DNA from: UBA3537 sp045561735
Lineage (GTDB): Bacteria > Bacteroidota > Bacteroidia > Flavobacteriales > Flavobacteriaceae
NCBI GenBank assembly: GCA_045561735.1
Contig: JBJKXC010000018.1
Location: 1-35,640 of the forward strand
Length of the DNA: 35,640 nt
Reading direction: 5' to 3'
Positions 16,329-25,353 of this stretch are shown here, one piece after another. The position numbers were made by a program, and so were the translations under genes. The notes below the pieces were generated by a model, which ran no database searches, had not been told where the DNA came from, and saw only the letters and a list, made by a program, of their open reading frames with translations. Every line of letters begins with the position of its first letter. The first letter of the stretch is position 1.

Positions 16329-16413
16329 GCGCACGTGGCGGAATTGGTAGACGCGTTAGCTTGAGGGGCTAGTGGGAGTTATTCCCGTGGAAGTTCGAGT
16401 CTTCTCGTGCGCA
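16329..16413 (+). tRNA. tRNA-Leu (anticodon GAG)
   Basis: A class II tRNA of 85 nt. The acceptor stem is GCGCACG with CGTGCGC, the D-arm is GTGGCGGAATTGGTAGACGC, and the anticodon stem TTAGC/GCTAG holds loop TTGAGGG (anticodon GAG at 16363-16365). The long variable arm is TGGGAGTTATTCCCG, and the T-arm is GAAG-TTCGAGT-CTTC. Discriminator A; CCA is not encoded. Confidence 0.95.
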
Positions 16414-16596
16414 CATTTTTTTAAAATATTTATTTTTGTTTTTTTATTTAATACCAAATCTTTTAAATATAATTAATATCACTCAAGCTGTCTAAAGCAT
16501 CAAGACACGGGCAAATATTTAAAATTTAGTTAAAGATTTGTAAAAAACATCAGCGATGGCTTCCCAGACAGTTCTTTTCGCTAATTTAGTAATCTA

Positions 16597-18057
16597 ATGA
16601 AAAAGTCTATACAAATCATAGGTTCAGGATTTTCATCCCTCTCAGCCGCTTGTTACTTAGCAAAATCTGGACATAAAGTCTCAATTTTTGAAAAAAATAG
16701 TGTTGTAGGAGGTCGCGCAGGACAATTAAAAAAAGAAGGCTTCACCTTTGATATCGGCCCCTCTTGGTATTGGATGCCAGATGTTTTTGATCGTTTTTTT
16801 AAGGACTTTGGAAAAAAGACTTCTGATTACTACAAAATTGATAAGTTAGACCCAGCTTATCGAATATTTTTTGAAGATGAAATTTTGACTATCGGAGACT
16901 CAATGAAAAAAATCTGCGGGGAATTTGAACGAATTGAAAAAGGAAGTGGAACTAAACTTAAAGCGTTTATCAGAAAAGCCCAAGATAACTATAAGATTGC
17001 AGTCAACAAAATTCTATACAAATCACCAGGAATCTCCCCAAAAGAGCTAGTTACAAAAGATACTATCCTTAGGGTTGATCGGTTTTTTAAATCAATCAGC
17101 CAAGAAGTTAGAAAAAATTTTAACAATCCAAAACTTATATCGACACTAGAGTTTCCTTCTTTATTTCTAGGAGCCAAACCTAGTAAAACACCTTCGTTTT
17201 TTAGTTTTATGAATTTTGCAGACTTTGGATTAGGAACATGGCACCCAAGAGGGGGTATGTATGAAATTATCAAAGGTATGGAATCATTGGCAATTGAACT
17301 CGGAGTCAAAATACATACTAACTCCAAAATTGATAAAATAGTTGTTGAAAACAATACTGTAGTAGGAGTTCAAACAAAAGGTAGTTTAATTAAATCAGAC
17401 ATCGTTGTCAGCGGCGCAGATTACCACCATTCTGAGACCCTTTTAGACAATAAATACCGCCAATATTCAGAAACTTATTGGAACAAAAAAGTATTTGCAC
17501 CATCCTCATTGCTTTTTTACATTGGGCTCAATAAAAAAATAAAAAATGTAAAGCATCACAATCTGTTCTTTGATGCTAATTTTGAAACACATGCTGAAGA
17601 AATTTATGATAATCCCAAATGGCCAAGTCGTCCATTATTTTATGTAAATATTCCATCAAAAACAGATTCATCCATGGCTCCAGAAAGATGTGATGCGATG
17701 TTTATTTTAATACCCATTGCTCCAGGACTGGAAGATACCACTACAATGAGAAATTATTACTTCGGAAAAGTTATTAAAAGATTTGAAGAAAAAACAGAAC
17801 AATCAATTCAAAATAATATTATATTTAAAGAATCATTTTGTATCGAAGATTTCAAGTCAGAATATAATTCGTACAAAGGAAATGCCTACGGTATGGCAAT
17901 GACATTATTGCAAACCGCTTTTTTAAGGCCTAAATTAAAAAGTAAAAAAGTTAAAAATTTGTATTTTACTGGACAATTGACTGTTCCTGGGCCTGGGGTG
18001 CCGCCCTCCCTAATCTCAGGAAAACTTACTTCAAAACTTATTCAAAAAGTTTTTTAG
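16597..18057 (+). CDS. crtI: phytoene desaturase
   Basis: FAD-dependent membrane-associated enzyme that desaturates 15-cis-phytoene to lycopene. The product is 486 aa, typical for CrtI. The N-terminal dinucleotide-binding fold is IIGSGFSSLSAACYLAKSG, followed by the GGRAG motif and FTFDIGPSWYWMPDVF. The C-terminal carotenoid oxidoreductase signature is LYFTGQLTVPGPGVPPSL. It is the first gene of the crtI-crtB-crtZ-crtY set, all on the plus strand with tiny gaps, so the four are very likely one operon. A clear promoter was not found in the 183 bp after tRNA-Leu. It could be another CrtI-type desaturase, but the company of crtB makes phytoene the natural substrate. Confidence 0.95.
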   Translation: MKKSIQIIGSGFSSLSAACYLAKSGHKVSIFEKNSVVGGRAGQLKKEGFTFDIGPSWYWMPDVFDRFFKDFGKKTSDYYKIDKLDPAYRIFFEDEILTIGDSMKKICGEFERIEKGSGTKLKAFIRKAQDNYKIAVNKILYKSPGISPKELVTKDTILRVDRFFKSISQEVRKNFNNPKLISTLEFPSLFLGAKPSKTPSFFSFMNFADFGLGTWHPRGGMYEIIKGMESLAIELGVKIHTNSKIDKIVVENNTVVGVQTKGSLIKSDIVVSGADYHHSETLLDNKYRQYSETYWNKKVFAPSSLLFYIGLNKKIKNVKHHNLFFDANFETHAEEIYDNPKWPSRPLFYVNIPSKTDSSMAPERCDAMFILIPIAPGLEDTTTMRNYYFGKVIKRFEEKTEQSIQNNIIFKESFCIEDFKSEYNSYKGNAYGMAMTLLQTAFLRPKLKSKKVKNLYFTGQLTVPGPGVPPSLISGKLTSKLIQKVF

Positions 18058-18088
18058 GAAATTGTATGGCGGACTAAAATCTAAGATT

Positions 18089-18928
18089 ATGAAATCTATT
18101 TTTGACCTTGTATCAAAAGACTGTAGTAAAATTGTTACCAAAACCTACAGTACATCTTTCACAATGGCAACCAAAATGCTATCCAGTTCCATACGACAAG
18201 ATATTTATAATATTTATGGTTTTGTCAGATTGGCTGATGAAATTGTAGATTCATTTCACGAATACCCAAAAGAGGAACTGTTTGCCAAATTTGTATCGGA
18301 TTTTAATATAGCACTTCAAAATAAAATTAGCATAAACCCAATTCTGAATGCTTTTCAATATACCTATCACAAATGCAATATTGATCGTCAGCTTGTAGAT
18401 GCCTTTATGGATTCTATGAGACTGGATTTACATAAATCAACTTACAAAACAGAAAAAGAATATAAAAATTATATTTATGGCTCTGCAGATGTCGTTGGTC
18501 TTATGTGCCTAAAAGTTTTTGTTAATGGAAATCAAGAAAAATACAACAGCTTAAAAGATTTTGCAATGGCACTAGGCTCCGCGTTTCAAAAAGTTAATTT
18601 TCTTAGGGATCTAAAAGCAGATTACGAAGGTTTAAACCGAACCTATTTCCCAAATACAGACTTAGAAAACCTTGATGAAGTATCAAAAAAACAAATCATT
18701 GATGATATTGAAAATGATTTTTCTGAAGGTCTTAAAGGAATTAAAATGTTGCCATTAGAAGCCAAATTTGGCGTATTTATGGCCTATCGTTATTACAACC
18801 AATTGCTTAAAAAATTAAAGAAAACGCCTGCACTCGAAATAAAAAACACACGCATAAGGGTAGCCAACTACAAAAAGATTGAATTATTGACCCGTAGTTA
18901 TGTAAAATATCATCTCAATTTATTATAG
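18089..18928 (+). CDS. crtB: phytoene synthase
   Basis: Condenses two geranylgeranyl diphosphates to phytoene. The product is 279 aa from the ATG at 18089 (MKSIFDLVSK), chosen over an in-frame TTG at 18062 because the extra nine residues are unlike the family. Both Asp-rich diphosphate-binding motifs are present: DEIVD at about residues 50-54 and RDLKADYEGL at 173-182. TYSTSF near residue 20 is also typical of squalene/phytoene synthases. It lies 31 bp after crtI and 3 bp before crtZ. Confidence 0.95.
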   Translation: MKSIFDLVSKDCSKIVTKTYSTSFTMATKMLSSSIRQDIYNIYGFVRLADEIVDSFHEYPKEELFAKFVSDFNIALQNKISINPILNAFQYTYHKCNIDRQLVDAFMDSMRLDLHKSTYKTEKEYKNYIYGSADVVGLMCLKVFVNGNQEKYNSLKDFAMALGSAFQKVNFLRDLKADYEGLNRTYFPNTDLENLDEVSKKQIIDDIENDFSEGLKGIKMLPLEAKFGVFMAYRYYNQLLKKLKKTPALEIKNTRIRVANYKKIELLTRSYVKYHLNLL

Positions 18929-18931
18929 GCT

Positions 18932-19387
18932 ATGATCATAAACACAATACTTTGGATTTTCGTTTTTCTATCAACCTTTTTCATAATGGAATTTATGGCT
19001 TGGTTCACTCATAAATATATCATGCATGGGTTTTTGTGGAGCTTGCATAAAGACCACCACCACAAAGATCACGATAGTTGGTTTGAGCGAAATGATACCT
19101 TTTTTATTTTTTACGCAGTTGTAAGTATGGGTTGCTTTTACTTATGGAGCTACGAAAGTTTTTGGGCTGGCCTGCCTATTGGATTTGGGATAATGGCGTA
19201 CGGTGCGACATATTTTATAGTGCATGACATTTTTATACACCAACGTTTTAAAATGTTTCGAAATGCTAATAATTGGTATGCAAAAGGGGTACGTAGGGCT
19301 CATAAAATGCATCACAAACATCGTGGGAAAAAAGATGGAGAATGTTTTGGAATGTTAGTTGTTCCTTTTAAATATTTTAGGCAGTAG
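18932..19387 (+). CDS. crtZ: beta-carotene hydroxylase
   Basis: Non-haem di-iron membrane enzyme that hydroxylates the beta rings of beta-carotene, giving zeaxanthin via cryptoxanthin. The product is 151 aa, within the CrtZ range. The four His boxes of the fatty-acid-hydroxylase superfamily are all there: HKYIMH, HKDHHHKDH, HDIFIHQR and HKMHHKH. There are several membrane segments between them. It sits between crtB and the lycopene cyclase gene, with gaps of 3 bp each, consistent with one transcript. Confidence 0.95.
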   Translation: MIINTILWIFVFLSTFFIMEFMAWFTHKYIMHGFLWSLHKDHHHKDHDSWFERNDTFFIFYAVVSMGCFYLWSYESFWAGLPIGFGIMAYGATYFIVHDIFIHQRFKMFRNANNWYAKGVRRAHKMHHKHRGKKDGECFGMLVVPFKYFRQ

Positions 19388-19390
19388 ATT

Positions 19391-20089
19391 GTGAATTCGC
19401 TTTATCTATGGCTGAATATTGGCTCCATTGCAGTTCCGCTTTTATACAGCTTCCATCCAAAATTACAACTTTATAAAAAGTTTCATTGGCTGTTATTGTC
19501 CCTAATATTAACCATGTGTATTTTTATTCCTTGGGATATAATTTTTACAATCAATGGCATATGGGGCTTTAATTCTGATTATTTTTTAGGAATTAAAATT
19601 TTGAGTCTTCCAATTGAAGAATGGCTCTTTTTTATATGTATCCCCTTTGCTTGTGTATTTACACATTATGCATTGTTACTCTACTTCCCCAATTTAAAGC
19701 TGAATAAAGTAGCCACAAAAGACATAAGTATAAGTCTAGTTTTACTGTTATTTATTACGGCTCTCGCCAATTATGAGAAGTGTTATACATTTGTAAATTT
19801 TAGCTTAGCAATCCCATTAACATGGCTTGTTTACAAATATAACCCAAAATTACTTCAGCATTTTATACTGACTTTTTTAGTCATGCTTGTTCCCTTTTTT
19901 ATTGTCAATGGGGTCCTGACAGGCTGTTGGATAGACAATCAAGTCGTTTGGTACAATAATGCAGAGAACTTAGGAATTCGAATGGGAACAATTCCTATTG
20001 AGGACAGCATCTACGCTTATTCTATGATTTTGATGAATCTATTCGTATTTGAATACCTCTGCGCAAATTTTAAGAATAAAGAGACTTAG
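19391..20089 (+). CDS. lycopene cyclase, fused CrtYc-CrtYd type
   Basis: Converts lycopene to beta-carotene, the step between CrtI and CrtZ. The product is 232 aa from a GTG start at 19391, with about six or seven membrane segments. It has two halves of the heterodimeric-cyclase family: the first contains LPIEEWLFFICIPF (about 73-86) and the second IPIEDSIYAYSM (about 201-212), each with the P-x-E-[ED] motif. It is thus a CrtYcd fusion, unrelated to the FAD-type CrtY of proteobacteria. It closes the carotenoid operon and ends 41 bp from the convergent MoxR gene. Confidence 0.9.
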   Translation: MNSLYLWLNIGSIAVPLLYSFHPKLQLYKKFHWLLLSLILTMCIFIPWDIIFTINGIWGFNSDYFLGIKILSLPIEEWLFFICIPFACVFTHYALLLYFPNLKLNKVATKDISISLVLLLFITALANYEKCYTFVNFSLAIPLTWLVYKYNPKLLQHFILTFLVMLVPFFIVNGVLTGCWIDNQVVWYNNAENLGIRMGTIPIEDSIYAYSMILMNLFVFEYLCANFKNKET

Positions 20090-20130
20090 TACGCAAGAAA
20101 AACTATAAATTATATTTATTTGGTTGTTTC

Positions 20131-21084
20131 CTAAAATAAACTTTCAATAATATTTTCAATAGTTACCCCTTCTGCTTCTGCTTTATAATTTTTTATAATC
20201 CTGTGACGTAAGACACTTTTGGAAATCGCTTGAACGTCTTCAATATCAACTGAAAACTTACCATTAATAACTGCATGGGTTTTAGCTGCCAAGATTAAAT
20301 TTTGAGATGCCCGTGGGCCTGCACCCCAGGACGCAAATTCTTGAATTTTTTCTGAAGCTGCAGGGGTATTAGGCCTTGTTTTTGAAATCATTCCAACGGC
20401 ATATTCAATAACATTATCTGCCACTGGAATTCTGCGAATTAAACTTTGAAAATCTAAAATAGCTTTAGCATCAAAGATAACCTCAACTAGAGATGAATGG
20501 GTGGAAGTGGTCTGTTTAACAACAGAAACTTCTTCCTCAAAAGTAGGATACTCAAGATTGATTGCAAACATAAAACGATCTAATTGGGCTTCTGGAAGTG
20601 GATAAGTTCCTTCTTGATCGATAGGGTTTTGTGTTGCCAAAACAAAATAAGGTGAATCTAATTCATAATGTTTTCCAGCAATTGTGACCGAGCGTTCCTG
20701 CATGGCTTCCAAAAGTGCTGCTTGGGTTTTTGGAGGGGTACGATTGATTTCATCTGCTAAAACAATATTTGAAAAAACGGGGCCTTTGATAAAATTAAAA
20801 TTCCTGTCGTTGTCAAGAATTTCGCTACCAAGAATATCTGAGGGCATTAAATCTGGTGTGAATTGAATTCGTTTAAAGTCTAAACCTAAGGCTTTGGCAA
20901 TTGTATTTACCATGAGGGTCTTTGCCAAACCAGGTACACCTATCAACAATACATGACCACCTGAAAAAATAGAAATTAAAATTTGTTCAATAACTGCTTC
21001 TTGGCCCACTATAACTTTGGCAATTTCTTTCCTTAGCTCATTGTATTGAACCAGATATTTCTCTATGGATTTAACTACAGACAT
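20131..21084 (-). CDS. MoxR-family AAA+ ATPase
   Basis: The product is 317 aa, a full-length MoxR AAA+ protein. Walker A GVPGLAKTLM lies at about residues 49-58, Walker B and sensor region VLADEINRTPPKTQAALLEAM around 107-127, sensor 1 FVLATQNPIDQEGTYPLPEAQ, and a C-terminal lid domain (ASWGAGPRASQNLILAAK). MoxR ATPases act as chaperones for maturation of protein complexes, often with a VWA-domain partner; no such partner lies in the window. The gene starts 2 bp after the SurA-like gene and is the last of the isomerase unit. Confidence 0.93.
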   Translation of the reverse strand: MSVVKSIEKYLVQYNELRKEIAKVIVGQEAVIEQILISIFSGGHVLLIGVPGLAKTLMVNTIAKALGLDFKRIQFTPDLMPSDILGSEILDNDRNFNFIKGPVFSNIVLADEINRTPPKTQAALLEAMQERSVTIAGKHYELDSPYFVLATQNPIDQEGTYPLPEAQLDRFMFAINLEYPTFEEEVSVVKQTTSTHSSLVEVIFDAKAILDFQSLIRRIPVADNVIEYAVGMISKTRPNTPAASEKIQEFASWGAGPRASQNLILAAKTHAVINGKFSVDIEDVQAISKSVLRHRIIKNYKAEAEGVTIENIIESLF

Positions 21085-21086
21085 AA

Positions 21087-22505
21087 TTAGTTTTTTATTT
21101 TAAACCAATTACTGTTGAATTCACAGTTTCTTAAATCTCCATTAATTTTAATGTAAGTATCCATGATTTTTTCTTCTTGCCAGTTTGATATGGTTTTTAG
21201 CTGTTTTTCTTGTAGAGCAAGAGCCTTTATTTTGAGGTAATCCTTAGCGAATTCAGCTTCGTGCTCGTCCGTACGTTGTGTTACAGTTAAAATTTTAAAC
21301 TTTAGGGGGTTCACACGGTCTTCATCTTGATAAATAGGACTAACCTCATTATCCTTCAATTTTTCAATTTGAGCATACAGCTCTGGATCCATTTTTGTGA
21401 GTTCAAAATTGTAGTCTTGAGTTTCAGGATTTCGAAGGAGTCCACCGTCGAATTTAGTTTCTTTCTCATCACTAGCTTCAATGGCCGCTTGAGCAAATGA
21501 AACGTCACCTGCTATAATGCTTTGCCGTACTTTTTCAAGTTTTTCTTTCGCAACATTAATTGCATCCTTTGTCAATTTGGGTCGCAATAAAATGTGACGA
21601 ATATCATATTCCTGACCTCGAACTTTTTCCAATAGGATGATATGATAGCCAAAATCTGTTTTAAAGGGCTCAGAAATATCTCCTTCTTCTAATGAAAAGG
21701 CAACTTCTCTAAACTCCTTGGTCATTCTGGGACGTTTTTTATTAAGTGTGTACTTACCACCTGAACGCTTAGAACCAGGATCTTCACTATAGAGTACCGC
21801 TTTAGTAGTAAAACTACTACCATTCTTTAAGACATCATCTCTGAACTCTTGCAAACGGTTGATGACTTTATCAGTTTCTGCTTTACTTGTTTCAGGAACC
21901 ACAACAATTTGAGCAACTCTAAGTTCTGTTCCAAAGAGAGGACGTTCCTCTTTAGGAATTACATTAAAAAATTGCCGAACTTCCTCAGGCGTAACTTCAA
22001 TTTCCTCGACAACCTTTTGTTGCATTTTGGAAGCCATTTGACCATTTTTATTGATTTCATACATTTCATCTCTAAGTTGTTGTTCTGAAGTCTTGTTGTA
22101 ATAAGCAATTAACTTGTCCATAGACCCAATTTGTTCTGCAAACCCCTCTAATTGTTGGTCCACATAAGATCTAATTTCAATATCATTAACTTCAATACTA
22201 TCTTGAATGGCGTGATGGATATAGAGTTTATCTTCTAATAATTTTCCAAAAAGCTGACAGCGAGAAATGTCTTGTGTAGACACACCGCTTGCTTCTAATT
22301 GTGCAAATTGTTTGTCTATGTCAGAGTCTAAGATTACGAAATCACCAACTACAGCTGCTACGCCATCAACCTTTACTAAGTCAGTAGAATCTCTAAATTT
22401 TTCAACGATAACTTCCTCTTTTTGGTCTTCAATAATTTCTTGTGCATGAACCGAGCTAAGGATTAAAAATCCAAACGCAAAAAGACATATTAAGAACTTA
22501 TTCAT
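21087..22505 (-). CDS. SurA-like periplasmic peptidyl-prolyl isomerase
   Basis: The product is 472 aa from the ATG at 22505, chosen because it starts a proper signal peptide (MNKFLICLFAFGFLILSSVHA); the frame continues 45 bp upstream inside the previous gene. The N-terminal helical chaperone region (DGVAAVVGDFVILDSDIDKQ) is SurA-like. It is followed by two parvulin (PpiC) domains, around residues 205-305 (FKTDFGYHIILLEKVRG) and 305-400 (DIRHILLRPKL). It probably escorts outer-membrane proteins through the periplasm. It overlaps the upstream gene by 8 bp and is followed by moxR after 2 bp. Confidence 0.9.
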   Translation of the reverse strand: MNKFLICLFAFGFLILSSVHAQEIIEDQKEEVIVEKFRDSTDLVKVDGVAAVVGDFVILDSDIDKQFAQLEASGVSTQDISRCQLFGKLLEDKLYIHHAIQDSIEVNDIEIRSYVDQQLEGFAEQIGSMDKLIAYYNKTSEQQLRDEMYEINKNGQMASKMQQKVVEEIEVTPEEVRQFFNVIPKEERPLFGTELRVAQIVVVPETSKAETDKVINRLQEFRDDVLKNGSSFTTKAVLYSEDPGSKRSGGKYTLNKKRPRMTKEFREVAFSLEEGDISEPFKTDFGYHIILLEKVRGQEYDIRHILLRPKLTKDAINVAKEKLEKVRQSIIAGDVSFAQAAIEASDEKETKFDGGLLRNPETQDYNFELTKMDPELYAQIEKLKDNEVSPIYQDEDRVNPLKFKILTVTQRTDEHEAEFAKDYLKIKALALQEKQLKTISNWQEEKIMDTYIKINGDLRNCEFNSNWFKIKN

Positions 22506-23340
22506 AAATTTCAAATTTTTTATTTTTAATAGCGTCATCAACAATCTCACTTTTTAACTGATTGACAAGCTTTAACTTGCGCTTGTTTATAATAATCTGC
22601 CTCAAAGTGGGTAAAGCATAAGCCATTGGCGCTTGACTACCAATTTCAAGCAGATCCTTAACTTCCATCAAATATAACCCTAATGAATCTTTGAGTTGTA
22701 TAAAATTTATTTTTTTTAATAAAACTTTATTAAATCCTTTTTTGAGAGGCTTGATTTTTGAAACAACTTGGCTAGACTTAATCCAGACAGAGTCGTTTAA
22801 GAAAAATGAATTGAATTGCAGTGAAATAGTATCCAAAACAGTACGGTCTTCCGCATTGTATCTTCTAAAACGTCGTTTAATATCATTAGAGTTGGGGAGG
22901 TTTTTATCGTGGTTTATATAGCGAAGCTTGACCAAATCTTCCTTTAAAACAAACAATTCCTTATTTTGATTATAAACTTCCTCAAGTTCTTGATTGGTGA
23001 TGATCGTATCTAAATTTTGTTTGACCAAGGCTTCCAGGTAGGCAGAAGTATATAAATCACTTTTATACTGTTGCACTAAAATTTCGAATTCACTTTGTTG
23101 CGCCGCCTCTAAGTTGATTCTTGCGCCATCCTGTAGCAATTGTTCTGTAGCCCAATTGTATATGACATTTTGAATTTGTATTAAACTATCTTGATGGGAC
23201 AGACCTTCAAATAAAGCGGCATCAATGTCATCAAAAGATAAAAAACTGCTATTAACACGAGCGATTGAATTCTGGCCACTAGGCTTCAAAGTTAGATCAC
23301 AGCCAAAAATAAGTAGAAAACATAAACTAAAGAGTCTCAA
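22498..23340 (-). CDS. SurA-N-like lipoprotein, isomerase-associated
   Basis: The product is 280 aa. A short signal ends in LLIFGC, a lipobox giving lipidated Cys14. The body is mostly helical and carries a SurA N-domain-like pattern (ARVNSSFLSFDDIDAAL; QELEEVYNQNKELFV), but I see no clear catalytic parvulin domain. It lies between two parvulin-domain genes with a 5-bp gap and an 8-bp overlap, so it is probably a partner in the same outer-membrane protein assembly task. Function inferred mainly from this context. Confidence 0.75.
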   Translation of the reverse strand: MRLFSLCFLLIFGCDLTLKPSGQNSIARVNSSFLSFDDIDAALFEGLSHQDSLIQIQNVIYNWATEQLLQDGARINLEAAQQSEFEILVQQYKSDLYTSAYLEALVKQNLDTIITNQELEEVYNQNKELFVLKEDLVKLRYINHDKNLPNSNDIKRRFRRYNAEDRTVLDTISLQFNSFFLNDSVWIKSSQVVSKIKPLKKGFNKVLLKKINFIQLKDSLGLYLMEVKDLLEIGSQAPMAYALPTLRQIIINKRKLKLVNQLKSEIVDDAIKNKKFEIYE

Positions 23341-23345
23341 AATTT

Positions 23346-25277
23346 TTATTCGTTTTTAATACTTTTTTTCAAGTCATTAAGTATCTCCTCATTGACAAAA
23401 ATGGGATATTTATTTTTTAATGTTTCAAGCCATTCGGACTCTAAAACATTTTGATAATTGGAAATAACAGCGCCCTTTGCATCCTCAAATGAGAGTAATT
23501 GTGGCTTTTCAATATTACTAATGTTCAGTAAAACACAGCTGTCTCCCAAGCTAAAGATATCAGATATTCCTTTACTAAAGACCATATTTTTGGGAATTAA
23601 CGGGTTGTCAATCTCAAAATCGCCACTACTAAAAATTAGAGATTGATCAACTTTGTTTAATTTTTGAGAGATGGCTTCAGTTGACAGTCCTTGAATCCAT
23701 AATTTTTTGACTGCCTTCAATTTCTTTTTTTTATTTGAACGTGCAATGGTAGCTGTAATTTTGCTGTTTGACTTAAATTTAGAAGTATTTTCGTTGTAAT
23801 ATGATTTTAAACCAATTGAATCTAATTGAGCGCCTTTCCAAATTTTGTTTTCCATGATGTCAAATAACAGCAGTCCTTCTTCATATTCTTTTAAAACATT
23901 AGCATAATCTTCATTTTCATTAATTAGGTTATTTTTCTTGTACTGGAAAAGGTTGTTCTCGAGAAAAAGTGCGTATTGCTTTGAAATGAATTCTAATTTA
24001 TTAGTTGAAACGTTGAAGGAACGCTTATTTTTATTTAATAAATCTAAAAAGTCTTTGTATGTAAATTCTTGAGATTCTATTTTTAAAAAAACTTGTGGTT
24101 CAATGGAAGCCTCGACTATCCAAGTGTCATCAGCATCATTTATTTCAATCAATGCAGCAAGTGATTCTAGACTCGGTTGGCTAATCTTGTACTGTTGTTT
24201 TAACTTTTTTAGCATCTTTTGACGAATGATCTTAGAACGTGCATCCCTCTTGACTTTCTGTTCTATATCAAGTTTTATTTTTTCATAGGGCTCAACTGGG
24301 GTTTTTGAAATAAGCTTTAAAATATGCCAACCAAATTGCGTTTGTATGGGCTTAGAAATATCACCCATATCTTTTAACCCAAAAGCAGTGTTAATAAAAA
24401 TTTCAGACCTAATATCCCCAGATTTGAAAGGGTTCATCACACCACCCTTGGCTGCAGAACTTTTATCATCTGAAAACTGCTTGGCCAGGCTATCAAAAGA
24501 ATCCCCTTCTTGGATTGACCTGTAAATTTCTTTTATTCTATTCTCTGGAACCAATGTACTATCTCTTTGAGTATTGGCAATCATAATATGCGCAACCTGA
24601 ACTTTACCTTTTGAGGGTCTTTTATCCAGTATCTTAACGACGTGATATCCGAATTGGGTCTTAAAAGGCTGTGAAGTTTGTCCTAATGGCGTATTGAAAG
24701 CAGCATTTTCAAAATCATAAACCATCTTGAAAGCTGAAAAATAGCCCAAATCTTCAACGAAAATAGATTTACCATCGTGTAATGCGGTACGAAGACTTTT
24801 GAAATCTTCATTAACCATGCGAGGTCTCAACGCTTGAATTTTCTTATAAGCAGCCAGCGAATCTTGGCCAGGCTGAATACGCACCAAGATGTGTTGGGCC
24901 TTTACTTCGTTGGCAGTGCGATTATAAGCCTCTTTTACAAGGGTTTCTGTAACTTCTTTGTCAGAAATATATGTTTTCGAAAGTTGATTTTTATAACTTT
25001 CAAATTCTTTCTTGTAACTATCCTTTTGATGGAAACCAAGGGTCCTGGCTTCTTTTAATTTTAATTTATAATTGGTATATAAATCGAGATAGTAATCGAT
25101 ATTTTTTTGACTCTTGTCCTGAACTAAATCGATATTTTTATTGTAAACCCTTAAAAATTCTTTAACTGAAATCGCTTCACCACCTATGCTCATCAAGTTT
25201 TCTGAATCAATTGATTGGGCAATGGTAAAATTTAAAGAACCAATAAAAAGATTTAAAATTAGAAAAAATCTGTTCAT
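23346..25277 (-). CDS. double-parvulin periplasmic peptidyl-prolyl isomerase
   Basis: The product is 643 aa with an N-terminal signal peptide (MNRFFLILNLFIGSLNFTIAQ). Two parvulin/PpiC domains follow each other at about residues 125-225 (VKAQHILVRIQPG, FKTQFGYHVVKILDKRPSKG) and 227-330 (VQVAHIMIANTQRD, IQTQFGWHILKLISKTP). The long C-terminal half (~300 residues, helical, lysine-rich) has no domain I recognise, though it ends in another SurA-like helical region. It likely isomerises prolines in exported proteins. First of three isomerase-type genes plus moxR; a good -7 element lies 24 bp upstream. Confidence 0.88.
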   Translation of the reverse strand: MNRFFLILNLFIGSLNFTIAQSIDSENLMSIGGEAISVKEFLRVYNKNIDLVQDKSQKNIDYYLDLYTNYKLKLKEARTLGFHQKDSYKKEFESYKNQLSKTYISDKEVTETLVKEAYNRTANEVKAQHILVRIQPGQDSLAAYKKIQALRPRMVNEDFKSLRTALHDGKSIFVEDLGYFSAFKMVYDFENAAFNTPLGQTSQPFKTQFGYHVVKILDKRPSKGKVQVAHIMIANTQRDSTLVPENRIKEIYRSIQEGDSFDSLAKQFSDDKSSAAKGGVMNPFKSGDIRSEIFINTAFGLKDMGDISKPIQTQFGWHILKLISKTPVEPYEKIKLDIEQKVKRDARSKIIRQKMLKKLKQQYKISQPSLESLAALIEINDADDTWIVEASIEPQVFLKIESQEFTYKDFLDLLNKNKRSFNVSTNKLEFISKQYALFLENNLFQYKKNNLINENEDYANVLKEYEEGLLLFDIMENKIWKGAQLDSIGLKSYYNENTSKFKSNSKITATIARSNKKKKLKAVKKLWIQGLSTEAISQKLNKVDQSLIFSSGDFEIDNPLIPKNMVFSKGISDIFSLGDSCVLLNISNIEKPQLLSFEDAKGAVISNYQNVLESEWLETLKNKYPIFVNEEILNDLKKSIKNE

Positions 25278-25300
25278 ATCTATTTGATTTTTTGGGATAG

Positions 25301-25308
25301 CAAACTTA
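25301..25308 (-). promoter_or_regulatory. -7 element upstream of the isomerase unit
   Basis: TAAGTTTG on the minus strand matches TAnnTTTG. It is 23 bp before the ATG at 25277, with no TTG at normal -33 spacing (one lies at 12 nt). Confidence 0.45.
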
Positions 25309-25353
25309 TAAAAAATTGAACAATTTGTAATAGTACGAAATGTTGAAATTAAA

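Noticed and set aside
16431..16438. TATTTTTG as the crtI promoter
   Set aside because: It matches the -7 consensus, but no -33 element lies upstream, it would give a ~150-nt leader, and such strings are expected by chance in this T-rich stretch.
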